From contig NZ_AP028679.1 in NCBI RefSeq assembly GCF_037076455.1, forward strand, positions 3,239,501-3,303,500: a DNA stretch of 64,000 nucleotides, in the 5' to 3' direction. The position numbers were made by a program, and so were the translations under genes. This stretch comes from Desulfoferula mesophila. Lineage in GTDB: Bacteria > Desulfobacterota > Desulfarculia > Desulfarculales > Desulfarculaceae. Of the stretch, positions 20,460 to 29,357 are shown one piece after another; position 1 is the first letter of the stretch, and each line of letters opens with the position of its first letter. A model generated the notes under the pieces. That model was given only the letters and a program-made list of their open reading frames with translations, ran no database searches and had not been told where the DNA came from.

Positions 20460-21841
20460 GGCTTGCCCTCCCCATCGGCTTGGTAGTAGGGAGGCGTCAG
20501 GCTGAGATCCGGCCCCTTTTTTATCACCCGCCAGGCGAAAAACAAAAATACGCCCAGCAACGCGCCGTAGATGAGCAGATACATGGCCAGGGTGGCGGCC
20601 ACATGGCTGGCGGGCAGCAGGCTGGAGGCGTTCATGGTGCGCAGATGGCCGAAAATCACCCAGGGTTGGCGGCCCACCTCGCGGATGATCCAGCCGGTCT
20701 CCACCGCCGCGTAGGCGGCGGGTATGGCCAGGAGCCAGGCCCGCAGCAGCCACTTTTGGCCGGCCACCCGGGACAGCTTCAGACGCCCCTTGCGCCAGGC
20801 CCACAAGGTCCACAACATGAGCAAGACCAGGCCGAAGCCCGCTCCCAGCATCACCCGGAAGGCGAAGTAAGGGATGATCACCGGCGGCTGGTCCTGGCGG
20901 GGGAATTCCTTGAGCCCCTTTACCTGTCCGGTGAAGCTGCGGGTTATGAGCAGGCTCAGGCCGTAGGGGATGTCGATGGACCAGGCGTTGCGTTGCAGCT
21001 CGGGCTCGGGCCAGGCCAGGGCGTGCCAGGGCGCTCCCTCACCGGGCGGGTTGGTCTCCCAGGTGGACTCGATGGCCCCCAGCTTGGTGGGCTGATATTC
21101 AGCCACCGCGCGGCCCGAGCCGTCCCCCAGCCATACCTGGAAGGGGGCGATGAACACTGCCGCGAGCAGGGCCAGCTTGAAGCTCTTGAGGAAAAACTCC
21201 TGGTGCCGGCCGCGCAGCAGGTAATAGGCGCTGACCCCGCCAATCACGAAAAGGCTGGTCTCCAGGCAGGCCACCCACATGTGGCTGAATCCCCACGGCA
21301 GGTCCGGGTTGAAGATGGCCCGCCAATAGTCGGTGGTCACGAACTTGCCGTCCGCGAAATAGCCCCCGGCCGGGGTCTGCATCCAGGAGTTGGCCACCAT
21401 GATCCAAAAGGCGGAAAGAGAGGCGCCCAGGGCCACCATGCAGGTGGCGAACAGATGCGCCTTGGGGGGGAGACGCTTCCAGCCGAAAAGCATGAGATAG
21501 AGGAAGGCCGCCTCCAGCATGAAGGCCATGGTGGCCTCGAAGCCGAGGATGGAGCCGAAAAAGCCGCCCGTGGCCACGGAAAAGCGCTCCCAGTTGGCCC
21601 CGAACTGAAACTCCAGGGGAATGCCGCTGACCACGCCCACCGCGAAGTTCAGGAGAAACAGCAGGCTCCAAAAACGGAAGTGGTGGTAGTAGACGGGATT
21701 TTTGCTGCGCATCCACAGCACTTCCAGCACCACCAAAAAGATGCTCAGGCCAATGGACAACAGCGGCCAGAGGATGTGGAACATGGTGGTCAGGGCGAAC
21801 TGCAGGCGCGATAAGAAGGTGGCGTCAAAGACAAGGTCCAT
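20456..21841 (-). CDS. cydA: Cytochrome bd ubiquinol oxidase subunit I
   Basis: A 461-residue heme-bearing subunit. The b595 ligand histidine is in TTMFHILWPLLSIG near residue 20. GRQPWVIFGHLRT is the conserved quinol-oxidase motif, and the stretch from QPTKLGAIES onward is the Q-loop start. The Q-loop is short, as in the CIO/short-loop group rather than E. coli. Start ATG 21841 has GGGGAG about eight bases upstream. cydAB converges on nuoN, bringing an NADH-quinone reductase and a quinol oxidase side by side; the bd oxidase likely serves O2 scavenging or microaerobic respiration. Confidence 0.95.
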   Translation of the reverse strand: MDLVFDATFLSRLQFALTTMFHILWPLLSIGLSIFLVVLEVLWMRSKNPVYYHHFRFWSLLFLLNFAVGVVSGIPLEFQFGANWERFSVATGGFFGSILGFEATMAFMLEAAFLYLMLFGWKRLPPKAHLFATCMVALGASLSAFWIMVANSWMQTPAGGYFADGKFVTTDYWRAIFNPDLPWGFSHMWVACLETSLFVIGGVSAYYLLRGRHQEFFLKSFKLALLAAVFIAPFQVWLGDGSGRAVAEYQPTKLGAIESTWETNPPGEGAPWHALAWPEPELQRNAWSIDIPYGLSLLITRSFTGQVKGLKEFPRQDQPPVIIPYFAFRVMLGAGFGLVLLMLWTLWAWRKGRLKLSRVAGQKWLLRAWLLAIPAAYAAVETGWIIREVGRQPWVIFGHLRTMNASSLLPASHVAATLAMYLLIYGALLGVFLFFAWRVIKKGPDLSLTPPYYQADGEGKP

Positions 21842-22106
21842 GCGAACTTCTCCCCTGTGGGCAAGGGCCGGCGGCGTGCAAGCAACCAAAATTCAGCCGG
21901 AGATGGCCCTTGCCCTGCCACCTAGTATGAGCCAGCGCCACCGACGGCTACAAGCGATCGCGTGGAAATATTCCAGCCAGGGGGTTCGCGCCCGGCGCAG
22001 GAAACCGGGCAGCCCAAGGCCCCCGCGGCCAACCCGGGCGGAATCCCAAGGCGGATCGCTCGATGGCGCCCGGGTGCCTGGCGAACCGGGAAGGGAGATA
22101 TCCCGG

Positions 22107-23285
22107 TCAGCCCTCCAGAACCTTGGCCATACGCTCCAGACAGTCGGTCAGAATACTCCGGGGGCAGGCGGCGTTGATCCGTTCGAAGCCCTCGCCCTCG
22201 GGACCGAAGATGTAGCCTTGATCCAAGGCGATGTTGGCTTGCCCAAGTATCCTTTCTTCCAGCTCGGGCCCGGTCAACCCATAGCCGCGCAGATCGATCC
22301 AGGGCAGATAGGTTCCCTGGGGAATGGTGAAGGCGGCCTGGGGCAAGCGCTCGGCAATAAACTCGGCCATGAATTGCAGATTGGCGTCCAGGTAATCCAG
22401 GACCTGCTCCAGCCATTCCTCCCCCTGATTGTAGGCCGCCTGAGTGGCGGCGATGCCCATGGCGTTACCTCCGGAGAGCCCCATCCGGCCCCGCTGTTCG
22501 GCCTGCCATTCCTGCCTGATCTTTTCGCTGCTCACGATGCAGTTGCAGATGTGCAGCCCGGCCAGGTTGAAGGTCTTGCTGGCCGAGGTGCAGGTGATGA
22601 TCTGGTCGGAGTCGCTGAGCAATCTCGTGGGGATTTGGGTCACGCCCCGGCGGACCAGGTCGCAGTGAATCTCATCGGAGATCAGAACCACCTCGTGCTT
22701 TTGACAAATCTCGGCCGCGCGGATCAGCTCTTCCGGAGTCCAGACCCTGCCCACCGGGTTGTGAGGGCTGCACAGGATCATCATCGTGTTGGCCGGATCA
22801 GACGCCTTGGCCTCAAGGTCGGCGAAGTCCATGGCGTAGCGGCCGTCACTCAGGGACAGCGGGTTGTTGATCACCCGGCGGCCGTTGCCCGTAATCATGT
22901 TGGTGAAGGGATAGTAGACCGGCCGCTGGATGATTACGCCGTCGCCGGGCTGGGTCAGGATGCGCAGCAAGACGCCGATGGCCGGGACCACCCCGGGGGC
23001 GACGACAAGGTGCTCCGGATCGATAATCCAGTTGAAGCGCCTCTCAAACCAGCCGGTCACGGCGGATAAATACTCTTCGGTATAAGGGTCGCTGTAGCCG
23101 AAAATGAGCCGATCCACCCGGGCATGCAGGGCATCGATGATCGGCTGGGCGCAAGGGAAATCCATGTCCGCCACCCACAGCGGCAGGGTGTCGTCCCTGG
23201 CCCCGGCCACATGGTGTCCGACAAATTCCCACTTGACCGAATTGGTCCGGTCCCGGTTGATTACCTTGTTGAAATCATAAATCAT
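22107..23285 (-). CDS. MalY/PatB-family PLP-dependent aminotransferase or C-S lyase
   Basis: A 392-residue fold-type I PLP enzyme. The N-terminal LPLWVADMDFPCAQPI is typical of the MalY/PatB group, most members of which are cystathionine beta-lyases. CSPHNPVGRVW and DEIHCDL are PLP-pocket motifs, and the Schiff-base lysine is in SASKTFNLAGL near residue 235. It is a stand-alone gene on the minus strand. A C-S lyase (cysteine or cystathionine) is the best guess over an aminotransferase. It could link to the CyuA-like desulfidase at 39.2-40.5 kb only by function. Confidence 0.88.
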   Translation of the reverse strand: MIYDFNKVINRDRTNSVKWEFVGHHVAGARDDTLPLWVADMDFPCAQPIIDALHARVDRLIFGYSDPYTEEYLSAVTGWFERRFNWIIDPEHLVVAPGVVPAIGVLLRILTQPGDGVIIQRPVYYPFTNMITGNGRRVINNPLSLSDGRYAMDFADLEAKASDPANTMMILCSPHNPVGRVWTPEELIRAAEICQKHEVVLISDEIHCDLVRRGVTQIPTRLLSDSDQIITCTSASKTFNLAGLHICNCIVSSEKIRQEWQAEQRGRMGLSGGNAMGIAATQAAYNQGEEWLEQVLDYLDANLQFMAEFIAERLPQAAFTIPQGTYLPWIDLRGYGLTGPELEERILGQANIALDQGYIFGPEGEGFERINAACPRSILTDCLERMAKVLEG

Positions 23286-23613
23286 TGATCTTGCTCTCGC
23301 CTGAAATGGAGCCGTCTGCAGCGCAAAGGTGAGTTAGCCTGGTTCAAGTTCAGTTGGCCAAGTTTACATCAATATCAGAGTGGGGGGCCGGCTGCCCCCG
23401 ATCAATTTACCTGGACGGGTCAAACGCTCCAAGTGTCTGGGGGTCACCCCGAATCAAATTCGGCCGCGAGTCAGGGGGCGGCTATCTGGGGCGGTGCCAC
23501 GTCAAGACCGGTCTATAAATAAAAGGGGCCGGCCCCCATGAGCCAACCCCTTTGTCGTTCCAGGGAGACGGTGATATCTAAGCCGGTGTCTCCCAGCGTG
23601 AGCGGGCGACGGC
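23286..23613. other. Intergenic region between the MalY-like and DUF169 genes
   Basis: About 330 bases without a credible gene. It holds GC-rich inverted repeats, including a G6/C5 hairpin around 23382-23399, and the intrinsic terminator described separately. The promoter of the MalY-like gene must lie here, but no clear hexamers were seen. Confidence 0.5.
23522..23553 (-). terminator. Intrinsic terminator of the DUF169 gene
   Basis: Read on the minus strand, AAAGGGGTTGGC pairs (with two G-U pairs) with GCCGGCCCCTTT across an 8-base loop and is followed by T-rich TATTTATA. It lies about 60 bases after the DUF169 stop codon. Confidence 0.65.
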
Positions 23614-24459
23614 TTATCGTTCTTCTCCCCAGGCCCTGGCGCTGCGAGCCACCTTTTTGCGCACTTCCTTCCAGGCGCCGTCCACGTTGAACATGGATTC
23701 CGGCAAGGCGGCCAGCATCTTCTGATACAGGGACCAGGAGACCGTGAAGGTCATTTCGTCGGTCTTCATGAATTTCCTGGCCGAGGGATCAAGCCCGCCC
23801 AGCACCGCTTTCTCCAAGCCCTTTTCTTTGTAATAAAGCGGCCAGGCGATCATGTTGGTGCAGCCGGCGCCAAAGGGAGAGGCGACACAATCCACATCAC
23901 CCGTGGTGAAAGTCGTAAGGGTGAAGAGGCCGCACAACACCTCGGGCCGGGCGAAAAAGATGACAAACTCCGGCTCCTCGTCGCCCGTGAACAGGGACAG
24001 CGGCTTGAAGATGCAGTACTTGGCGGGAGCGTCGCGTGGCTCTACTTGGGCCAGGAATTTTTGCATGGCCTCGGGCGAAGGCAAATACCGCTCGCCGTGC
24101 ATGGGGGTGCCGGGAAAGCCCGTGGTCACATAGTGCTCAATGAACCTGAGGTTGGGCTTTATCATCGAGCAGTAGAACACCCCTCCCAGGCAGCCGTACT
24201 CTTCCGGGGAAATGAAGGCGGCGCGATGCTTTTTCCGGGCCAACCAAACGTTGCCCATGACGCAGGAAAACTCTTTGAAAACCTCCTGCATGTCCACCTG
24301 GCCCTGCTCCTCCAACTCGCGCGAGATAGGCGGGCCGGGCTTGGGCCCGAAAGCATTATCCGGTTTGGTGTCGGAGTAATACACTCCGAACGGTTCTTCG
24401 CTAAGGCCGAGGTGCTCCAGAAGGACCTTGGTTTCCTCGAGAACTGATTGCACGGTCAT
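23614..24459 (-). CDS. DUF169 domain protein
   Basis: A 281-residue soluble protein of the DUF169 (COG2043) family, function unknown, often found in anaerobic bacteria and archaea. Family-like stretches are LGLSEEPFGVYYSDTKP near the N-terminus, the Cys-containing CVMGNVWLARKK and ASPFGAGCTNMIAWPL. Several conserved cysteines suggest metal or cofactor binding, which is not proven. It is a single gene with its own terminator; an IS256 relic lies just upstream (24539-25321). Confidence 0.85.
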   Translation of the reverse strand: MTVQSVLEETKVLLEHLGLSEEPFGVYYSDTKPDNAFGPKPGPPISRELEEQGQVDMQEVFKEFSCVMGNVWLARKKHRAAFISPEEYGCLGGVFYCSMIKPNLRFIEHYVTTGFPGTPMHGERYLPSPEAMQKFLAQVEPRDAPAKYCIFKPLSLFTGDEEPEFVIFFARPEVLCGLFTLTTFTTGDVDCVASPFGAGCTNMIAWPLYYKEKGLEKAVLGGLDPSARKFMKTDEMTFTVSWSLYQKMLAALPESMFNVDGAWKEVRKKVARSARAWGEER

Positions 24460-24538
24460 GACTTTTCTTTCCTATGCGTTGATTGCTTATTTTTCCGGCA
24501 CCAAACAAACAAGGAAGGCCCCAATGCCGTTCGGTTTC

Positions 24539-25321
24539 GAGTCTGTCAGATTTTCTGTGTAAGAGCCATTCCGCCTGAAATTGGTTTTATCTCCACGCCG
24601 CCATTTGCAGGCGGTCTTCAAAGAGTATAGCAAATTGGTTTAGCACCATCTCCCAGCCGCTCTGGGGCATTCTCCACTTTGCGCCGACATTCCGGATCAC
24701 CAGGTAGAGCAGTTTTATGGCCGCATCGTCATTGGGGAAATGGCCCCGGTTCCTGACGTTCTTGCCCAGGCCGCGGTGTAGGCTCTCGATGGCCTTGGTG
24801 ATGTAAATCAGCTGGCGCACCTATGGGGGGGTAGGCCAGGAAGGGAGGGAGTGCCGCACCATGTGCACGATGCAGGCCTGGACCTGGGCCTCGGGGTAGA
24901 TGGCCGTGATGGCTTCGGGGAAGCCCTTGAGACCGTCCACCACCGCGATCAGGATGTCAGCCACTTTGGCCATGCCTTCGTCGCGAATCTTGATCCGCAG
25001 GGCGTCGAAGATCACTACGGGAAGAGGGGGTCCAGGGGACGGGCCTGCCACTCCCTGACCTCCTCCATGACCGCGTAGACATCCTTGAGAAGACCCTGAA
25101 TCTCACGGACCGCCATCCTTCGGGCGCACATGGATATGACCTTCTCGTCAAAGCCCTTGATGCGCCTCTGGCCTTTTTTGATCAGCTGGGGCTCGAAGGT
25201 GCCCTGGCGGTCACGGGGGACGGATATCTCGATCTGGCCGTCCTTGATAGCCATCGCGTGATCCTCCTCTGAGACAGAGTCCCCCACGGATGGCTACTTA
25301 CACAAAAGAAATGACACTCCC
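24539..25321 (-). mobile_element. Shrunken IS256-family element with both terminal inverted repeats
   Basis: Imperfect inverted repeats bound the element: about 24539-24573 (contains TTTTCTGTGTAA) and, in reverse complement, 25287-25321 (contains TTCTTTTGTGTAA). They match at 17 of the 24 outer positions, then share a CCAT-CCG stretch. Only about 780 bases lie between the ends, against roughly 1.3 kb for an intact element. The interior holds the broken transposase gene described separately. No target-site duplication is evident. Confidence 0.75.
24587..25287 (-). pseudogene. IS256-family transposase, internally deleted and frameshifted
   Basis: Three pieces in different frames spell a Mutator/IS256 transposase. 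The first (25287-25015) has IEISVPRDRQGTFEPQLIKK and REWQARPLDPLFP. The second (to 24821) has VVIFDALRIKIRDEG joined to ILIAVVDGLKGFPEAI. The third (24820-24587) has YITKAIESLHRGLGK and FPNDDAAIKLLYL. Compared with the family, stretches are missing between LLKDVYAV and EEVREWQ, after IRDEG, and after HMVRHSLPSW. The N-terminus is also short, so the product cannot be active. Confidence 0.85.
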
Positions 25322-25357
25322 TGTCCTGGTGGCTATGCCGAAATTGGTTTGCAAGTC

Positions 25358-27196
25358 CTAGCTTGCGTTCATTGAAGGCCTTGTCCCTCCGCCATAAACC
25401 TGCTCAATTTCCCCGGCGAACTTCTCATAAATGTTGGCCCGGCGCACCTTCATGGTCGCGGTGAGCTCGTCGTCGTCGTGGTCCAGCTCCTTGGTCAGCA
25501 GGAGGAACTTGCGCACGTTCTCCACCCGGGCGAACTGCTCGTTGACCCGGTCCACCCCGGCCTGGACCAGGCGGCTCACCTCCTGGTTTTGCGACAGGTT
25601 CTTGAAGTTGGTGTAGGCGATGTGGTTGTCGGTGGCCCACTTGCCCACGTTGTCAAAGTCGATCTGGATCAGGGCGGCAATGTAGTTGCGGCCCTCCCCG
25701 ATCACTATGGCCTCCTTGATGTAGGGGCTCACCTTGAGGGCGTTCTCGATCTCGCTGGGGGCGATGTTTTTGCCGCCGCTGGTGATAATGATGTCCTTCT
25801 TGCGGTCCACGATGGACAGGTGGCCGTGCTCGTCCATCTGCGCGATGTCGCCGGTGTGCAGCCAGCCGTCGATGATCGCCTGCCGGGTGGCTTCCTCGTT
25901 CTTGTAGTAGCCCACGAACACCGGGGCGCCTTTTTTGAGCAACTCGCCGTCCTCGGCGATGGCGAACTCTATGCCCTCGATAGGCTTGCCCACCGTGCCC
26001 ATGCGAATGTCGTCGTCCATGTGGATGAAACTCAAGCCGGTGGACTCGGTCATGCCGTAACCTTCCTTGACCCGGATGCCCAGGTCGTGGAAAAAGCGCA
26101 GAACATCGGGGCTCACCTTGGCCGCGGCGGAAAAGCAGAAACGCACCTTGCGCAGGCCCACGAAGTTTTGCAAGGCCCTGAGCATGAGCCAATAGGCCGC
26201 CCAATAGGCCATCCTTAAACCCAGGCCCGGTTGCCGCCCCTCCAGACGCTCGCCGGCCATGCGCCGACCCACCGCGTAGCAGCGTTTAAACAGCCACCGC
26301 TTCAGGCGGCTGGAGTCCTTGATGTTGATGTAAATGGCTGATTGCAGTTTTTCCCAGATGCGCGGCACCCCCAGGAAAACCGAGGGGGCGATCTCCCTGA
26401 GGTCGCTCTGGATGGTTGCTATGCTCTCGGCGAAGTTCACCGGGTAGCCCACGTACATGGGCAAAAACAGGCTGAAGATTTTTTCGGCCACGTGACACAG
26501 GGGCAGATAGGAAACCACCGAGTCCTGGTCCGTGGCCCCGATGGCCTCGATGGTGCCCAGGGTCATGGATTCGATGTTCACGTGGTTGATCATGGCCCCC
26601 TTGGGCTTGCCGGTGGTGCCGGAGGTGTAGACCATGATGCACACCTCATCGGCCTTGCCTTGGGCCACCCGTTGTTCGAACCAGCCGGGCCGCTCCCGCT
26701 CCAGTTCCCGGCCCATCTCCTCCACCGCTGCAAAGGATATGATGATGTCCTGGGGATAGTGCCTGAGGCCCTTCATGTCCTTGACGATGATTTTCTTGAC
26801 CAGGGGCAGGTCGTCCCACACCTCCAGAATCTTGTCGGTCTGCTCCTGGTCCTCGGCCACCACCAACCTGCTGTCCGAATGCTTGACCACGTAATGGACC
26901 TCGGGATAGGGGCTGGTGGGGTAGACCCCCACGGACACCCCGCCCAGGCAGATGGCCGCCAGGTCGGCATAGAGCCACTCCCGGCAGTTTTCGCTGATGA
27001 TGGCCAGTTGGTCGCCCCGGCCAAAGCCCAGGGCGGTGAGCCCCAGGGCAAAGTGCTTCACGTGGTCGCGGTAGCCGCTCCAGGTGACCTCTTGCCAGAT
27101 GCCGAAGTCCTTTTCCCTGAGCGCCACCTGCTCGCCGCGCCGGGCCACCTGCTCCAGAAAGAACTGGCCCAGGGTCTTGCCGCTCAGCTCAACCAC
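25358..27196 (-). CDS. Long-chain acyl-CoA synthetase (AMP-forming)
   Basis: A 612-residue member of the acyl-adenylate-forming family, which activates a carboxylic acid to its CoA thioester using ATP. The phosphate-binding motif is YTSGTTGKPKGAM near residue 190. GYGMTESTG and DGWLHTGDIAQ follow, with DRKKDIIITSGGKNIAPSEIE in the C-terminal hinge region. Start GTG 27196 was chosen because GGAGG lies five bases upstream and it overlaps the livF-like stop by 13 bases; the longer frame is a shadow of livF. As the last gene of a LIV-type ABC operon, it probably traps an imported or produced acid as CoA ester. The chain length or aromatic nature of the substrate is unknown. Confidence 0.92.
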   Translation of the reverse strand: MVELSGKTLGQFFLEQVARRGEQVALREKDFGIWQEVTWSGYRDHVKHFALGLTALGFGRGDQLAIISENCREWLYADLAAICLGGVSVGVYPTSPYPEVHYVVKHSDSRLVVAEDQEQTDKILEVWDDLPLVKKIIVKDMKGLRHYPQDIIISFAAVEEMGRELERERPGWFEQRVAQGKADEVCIMVYTSGTTGKPKGAMINHVNIESMTLGTIEAIGATDQDSVVSYLPLCHVAEKIFSLFLPMYVGYPVNFAESIATIQSDLREIAPSVFLGVPRIWEKLQSAIYINIKDSSRLKRWLFKRCYAVGRRMAGERLEGRQPGLGLRMAYWAAYWLMLRALQNFVGLRKVRFCFSAAAKVSPDVLRFFHDLGIRVKEGYGMTESTGLSFIHMDDDIRMGTVGKPIEGIEFAIAEDGELLKKGAPVFVGYYKNEEATRQAIIDGWLHTGDIAQMDEHGHLSIVDRKKDIIITSGGKNIAPSEIENALKVSPYIKEAIVIGEGRNYIAALIQIDFDNVGKWATDNHIAYTNFKNLSQNQEVSRLVQAGVDRVNEQFARVENVRKFLLLTKELDHDDDELTATMKVRRANIYEKFAGEIEQVYGGGTRPSMNAS

Positions 27197-28008
27197 CGCT
27201 TCCTCCGCTTGTAATGCTTGACCTCGCGATAGCTCTTGCGGCCCCCGCCCTGGCCCAGGCCCAGGTAAAACTCCTGCACGTCCTGGTCGGCCAAAAGGCG
27301 CTCCACCGGGCCGTCCAGCACCACCCGGCCGTTTTCCATGATGTAGCCGTAGGAGCTGACCCCTAGGGCGACCTGGGCGTTCTGCTCCACCAGGAGGATG
27401 CTGGTGCCTTCCTTTTGGTTGATCTCCTGGATGATCGCGAAGATCTCCTCCACCAACAGGGGGGCCAGGCCCAGGGAAGGCTCGTCGAGCATCATCAGCT
27501 TGGGCCGGGCCAACAGGGCCCGGCTGATGGCCAGCATCTGCTGCTCTCCGCCGCTCAGGTATCCGGCCAGGCGCCCCAGGCGATTTTTGAGCACCGGGAA
27601 GTAGGCAAAACACTTGTCCAGGTCGGCCTTGACCCCGGAACGGTCGCGGCGGGTGTAGGCCCCGCAGGTCAGGTTCTCCTCCACGGTGAGGTCCTCGAAG
27701 ATGCGCCGCCCTTCCATCACCTGGAAGATGCCCTTGCGCACCAGGACGTGGGGCAGATCCTGGGCCAGCTTCTCTCCGTTGAACTCGATCCACCCGTCGG
27801 TCATCTCGCCGTCTTCCAGGGGCAAAAGCCCGCTGATGGCCTTGAGGGTGGTGCTCTTGCCCGCCCCGTTGGAGCCCAGCAGGCTCACTATGCGGCCCTT
27901 GGGCACCACCAGGGACATGCCCTTGAGCACCAGCACCACGTGGTTGTAAACCACCTCTATGTTGTTGACCTTGAGGATGGCCTCCTGGTCCGCTTGCCGC
28001 TCTTGCAT
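27184..28008 (-). CDS. livF: Branched-chain amino acid-type ABC transporter ATP-binding protein (LivF-like)
   Basis: A 274-residue ATPase. The Walker A motif is GSNGAGKST near residue 45, the signature is YLSGGEQQMLAISRALL and Walker B is LMMLDEPSLGLAP, the LivF-type wording. A basic tail (KHYKRRKRWLS) extends past the usual end. The start at ATG 28008 follows a GAGG; the upstream extension is not conserved-looking. It pairs with the LivG-like ATPase at 31312-32091 but is separated from it by the permease and binding-protein genes. Confidence 0.9.
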   Translation of the reverse strand: MQERQADQEAILKVNNIEVVYNHVVLVLKGMSLVVPKGRIVSLLGSNGAGKSTTLKAISGLLPLEDGEMTDGWIEFNGEKLAQDLPHVLVRKGIFQVMEGRRIFEDLTVEENLTCGAYTRRDRSGVKADLDKCFAYFPVLKNRLGRLAGYLSGGEQQMLAISRALLARPKLMMLDEPSLGLAPLLVEEIFAIIQEINQKEGTSILLVEQNAQVALGVSSYGYIMENGRVVLDGPVERLLADQDVQEFYLGLGQGGGRKSYREVKHYKRRKRWLS

Positions 28009-28069
28009 GGCCTCGTCCGCGTGGAGGCCGGGGCAGCGCCGCTTAGGGCCCCGCCCCGGCCGCTGGGGG

Positions 28070-29251
28070 TTAATCCAGGTAGATCCAGTCGGAGGCGGGC
28101 ACGAACTTGCCGCCCTTGCCCACATAGACCTTGCCCACGGCGGTGGCGTTGCTGCTTTTGAAGCTCACCATGCCGGCAAAGCCCTGGGTGTCCCAGTCCT
28201 TGACCTGGGGAATCATGTCCTTGAGGTTGGGGCCGGTGATGGGCAGCCCCTTGGCCTTGCACATCTTGGCCAGCTTGACGAAGACCATGCCCGTGAACCA
28301 GCCCTGCATGTAACTGTTGGGGCGGTAGGCGACATCGGGGTGATGGCGCTTGTTGAAGTCCTGGATGATCTTAATCATGGGCACCTCGGTGTGATACCAG
28401 TAGGCATAGGGCATCACTCCCATGTAGCCCTCTCCATCGGCCCCCAGCTTGTCCAGGAGCATATTGGACATGGTCCAGAAGGTGCCCATGAAGGTGGTCT
28501 TGAGACCGAAATCCTTGGCACCCCGGATAATCGCCGGGATGGGCGGGACCACGTAGCCCTGGAAGATGCAGTAGTCGGGGTTGTGGCGCTTGAGGTCCAA
28601 CAGCTGGCTGGTGACGTCCACCGCGCCCACCGCGGTCACTTCCTCGGCCACCACTTCCACCCCCAGCTTCTTGGCCATCTCCCTGGCAAAGGGGATGGGG
28701 TCGCGGCCGAACTCGGTGTCGCTGTGGAAGAAGGCCACCGTGGGCTTCTTGCCCTTGGTCTTGGGGTTGGCCGCGATGTACTTGAGCAAAATGCCGAACT
28801 GCTGGGCATAGGTGGGTCCGGAAACGAAGATGTAGGGGTTCTTGGCCCGGTCGGCCAGCTCCTGGCTGAAGCTGGTGGAGCCGTAGACCACGTGGTAGCG
28901 GCTGTTGATCTCCGGGGACAGGGCCTTGCCCTGGCCGGTGGACTCGCCGTAGTCCATCACCGGGCTGTACTTGGCCATCATCTTCTTGAAGGCGGCCACG
29001 GCCCGCTTGAGGTCGTAGCCGGTGTCCTCGTAGATGTATTCCACCTTGATGCCGTCCACCCCGCCTTGTTCGTTGGCCCAGGCCAGGGAATCGGCCAGGC
29101 CTTGGTTGATGTGCTTGCCCGCGAAGGCGAAGCGCCCGGTAATGGGTTGCTGGGCGGTGATTTTTATGGTGTCGGCGGCCAACGCCGATCCGGCCCCCAG
29201 GAGCAGGCATAGGGCCAACAACAGACCCAAGGTAACCCGTAACGATTTCAT
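28070..29251 (-). CDS. ABC transporter substrate-binding protein, LIV type
   Basis: A 393-residue periplasmic binding protein. A signal peptide (MKSLRVTLGLLLALCLLLGAG then ALAADT) is followed by the peripla-BP-6 fold with QQPITGRFAFAGKHINQGL and the GVDGIKVEYIYEDTGYD stretch. Start ATG 29251 has GGAGG six bases upstream. Substrates of this family range from branched-chain amino acids to aromatic and aliphatic acids. The adjacent acyl-CoA synthetase favours an organic acid over an amino acid, by inference. Confidence 0.9.
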   Translation of the reverse strand: MKSLRVTLGLLLALCLLLGAGSALAADTIKITAQQPITGRFAFAGKHINQGLADSLAWANEQGGVDGIKVEYIYEDTGYDLKRAVAAFKKMMAKYSPVMDYGESTGQGKALSPEINSRYHVVYGSTSFSQELADRAKNPYIFVSGPTYAQQFGILLKYIAANPKTKGKKPTVAFFHSDTEFGRDPIPFAREMAKKLGVEVVAEEVTAVGAVDVTSQLLDLKRHNPDYCIFQGYVVPPIPAIIRGAKDFGLKTTFMGTFWTMSNMLLDKLGADGEGYMGVMPYAYWYHTEVPMIKIIQDFNKRHHPDVAYRPNSYMQGWFTGMVFVKLAKMCKAKGLPITGPNLKDMIPQVKDWDTQGFAGMVSFKSSNATAVGKVYVGKGGKFVPASDWIYLD

Positions 29252-29357
29252 CTGTCCCTCCTCGCCATCAGTGGAATCCAAGTCCGCCCGGTGCTCCCGC
29301 ATCCGGGCCGGACATCCCTCCGCTTATTTGCGCGGCCTTTGCCCATCCCCCAAGCCT

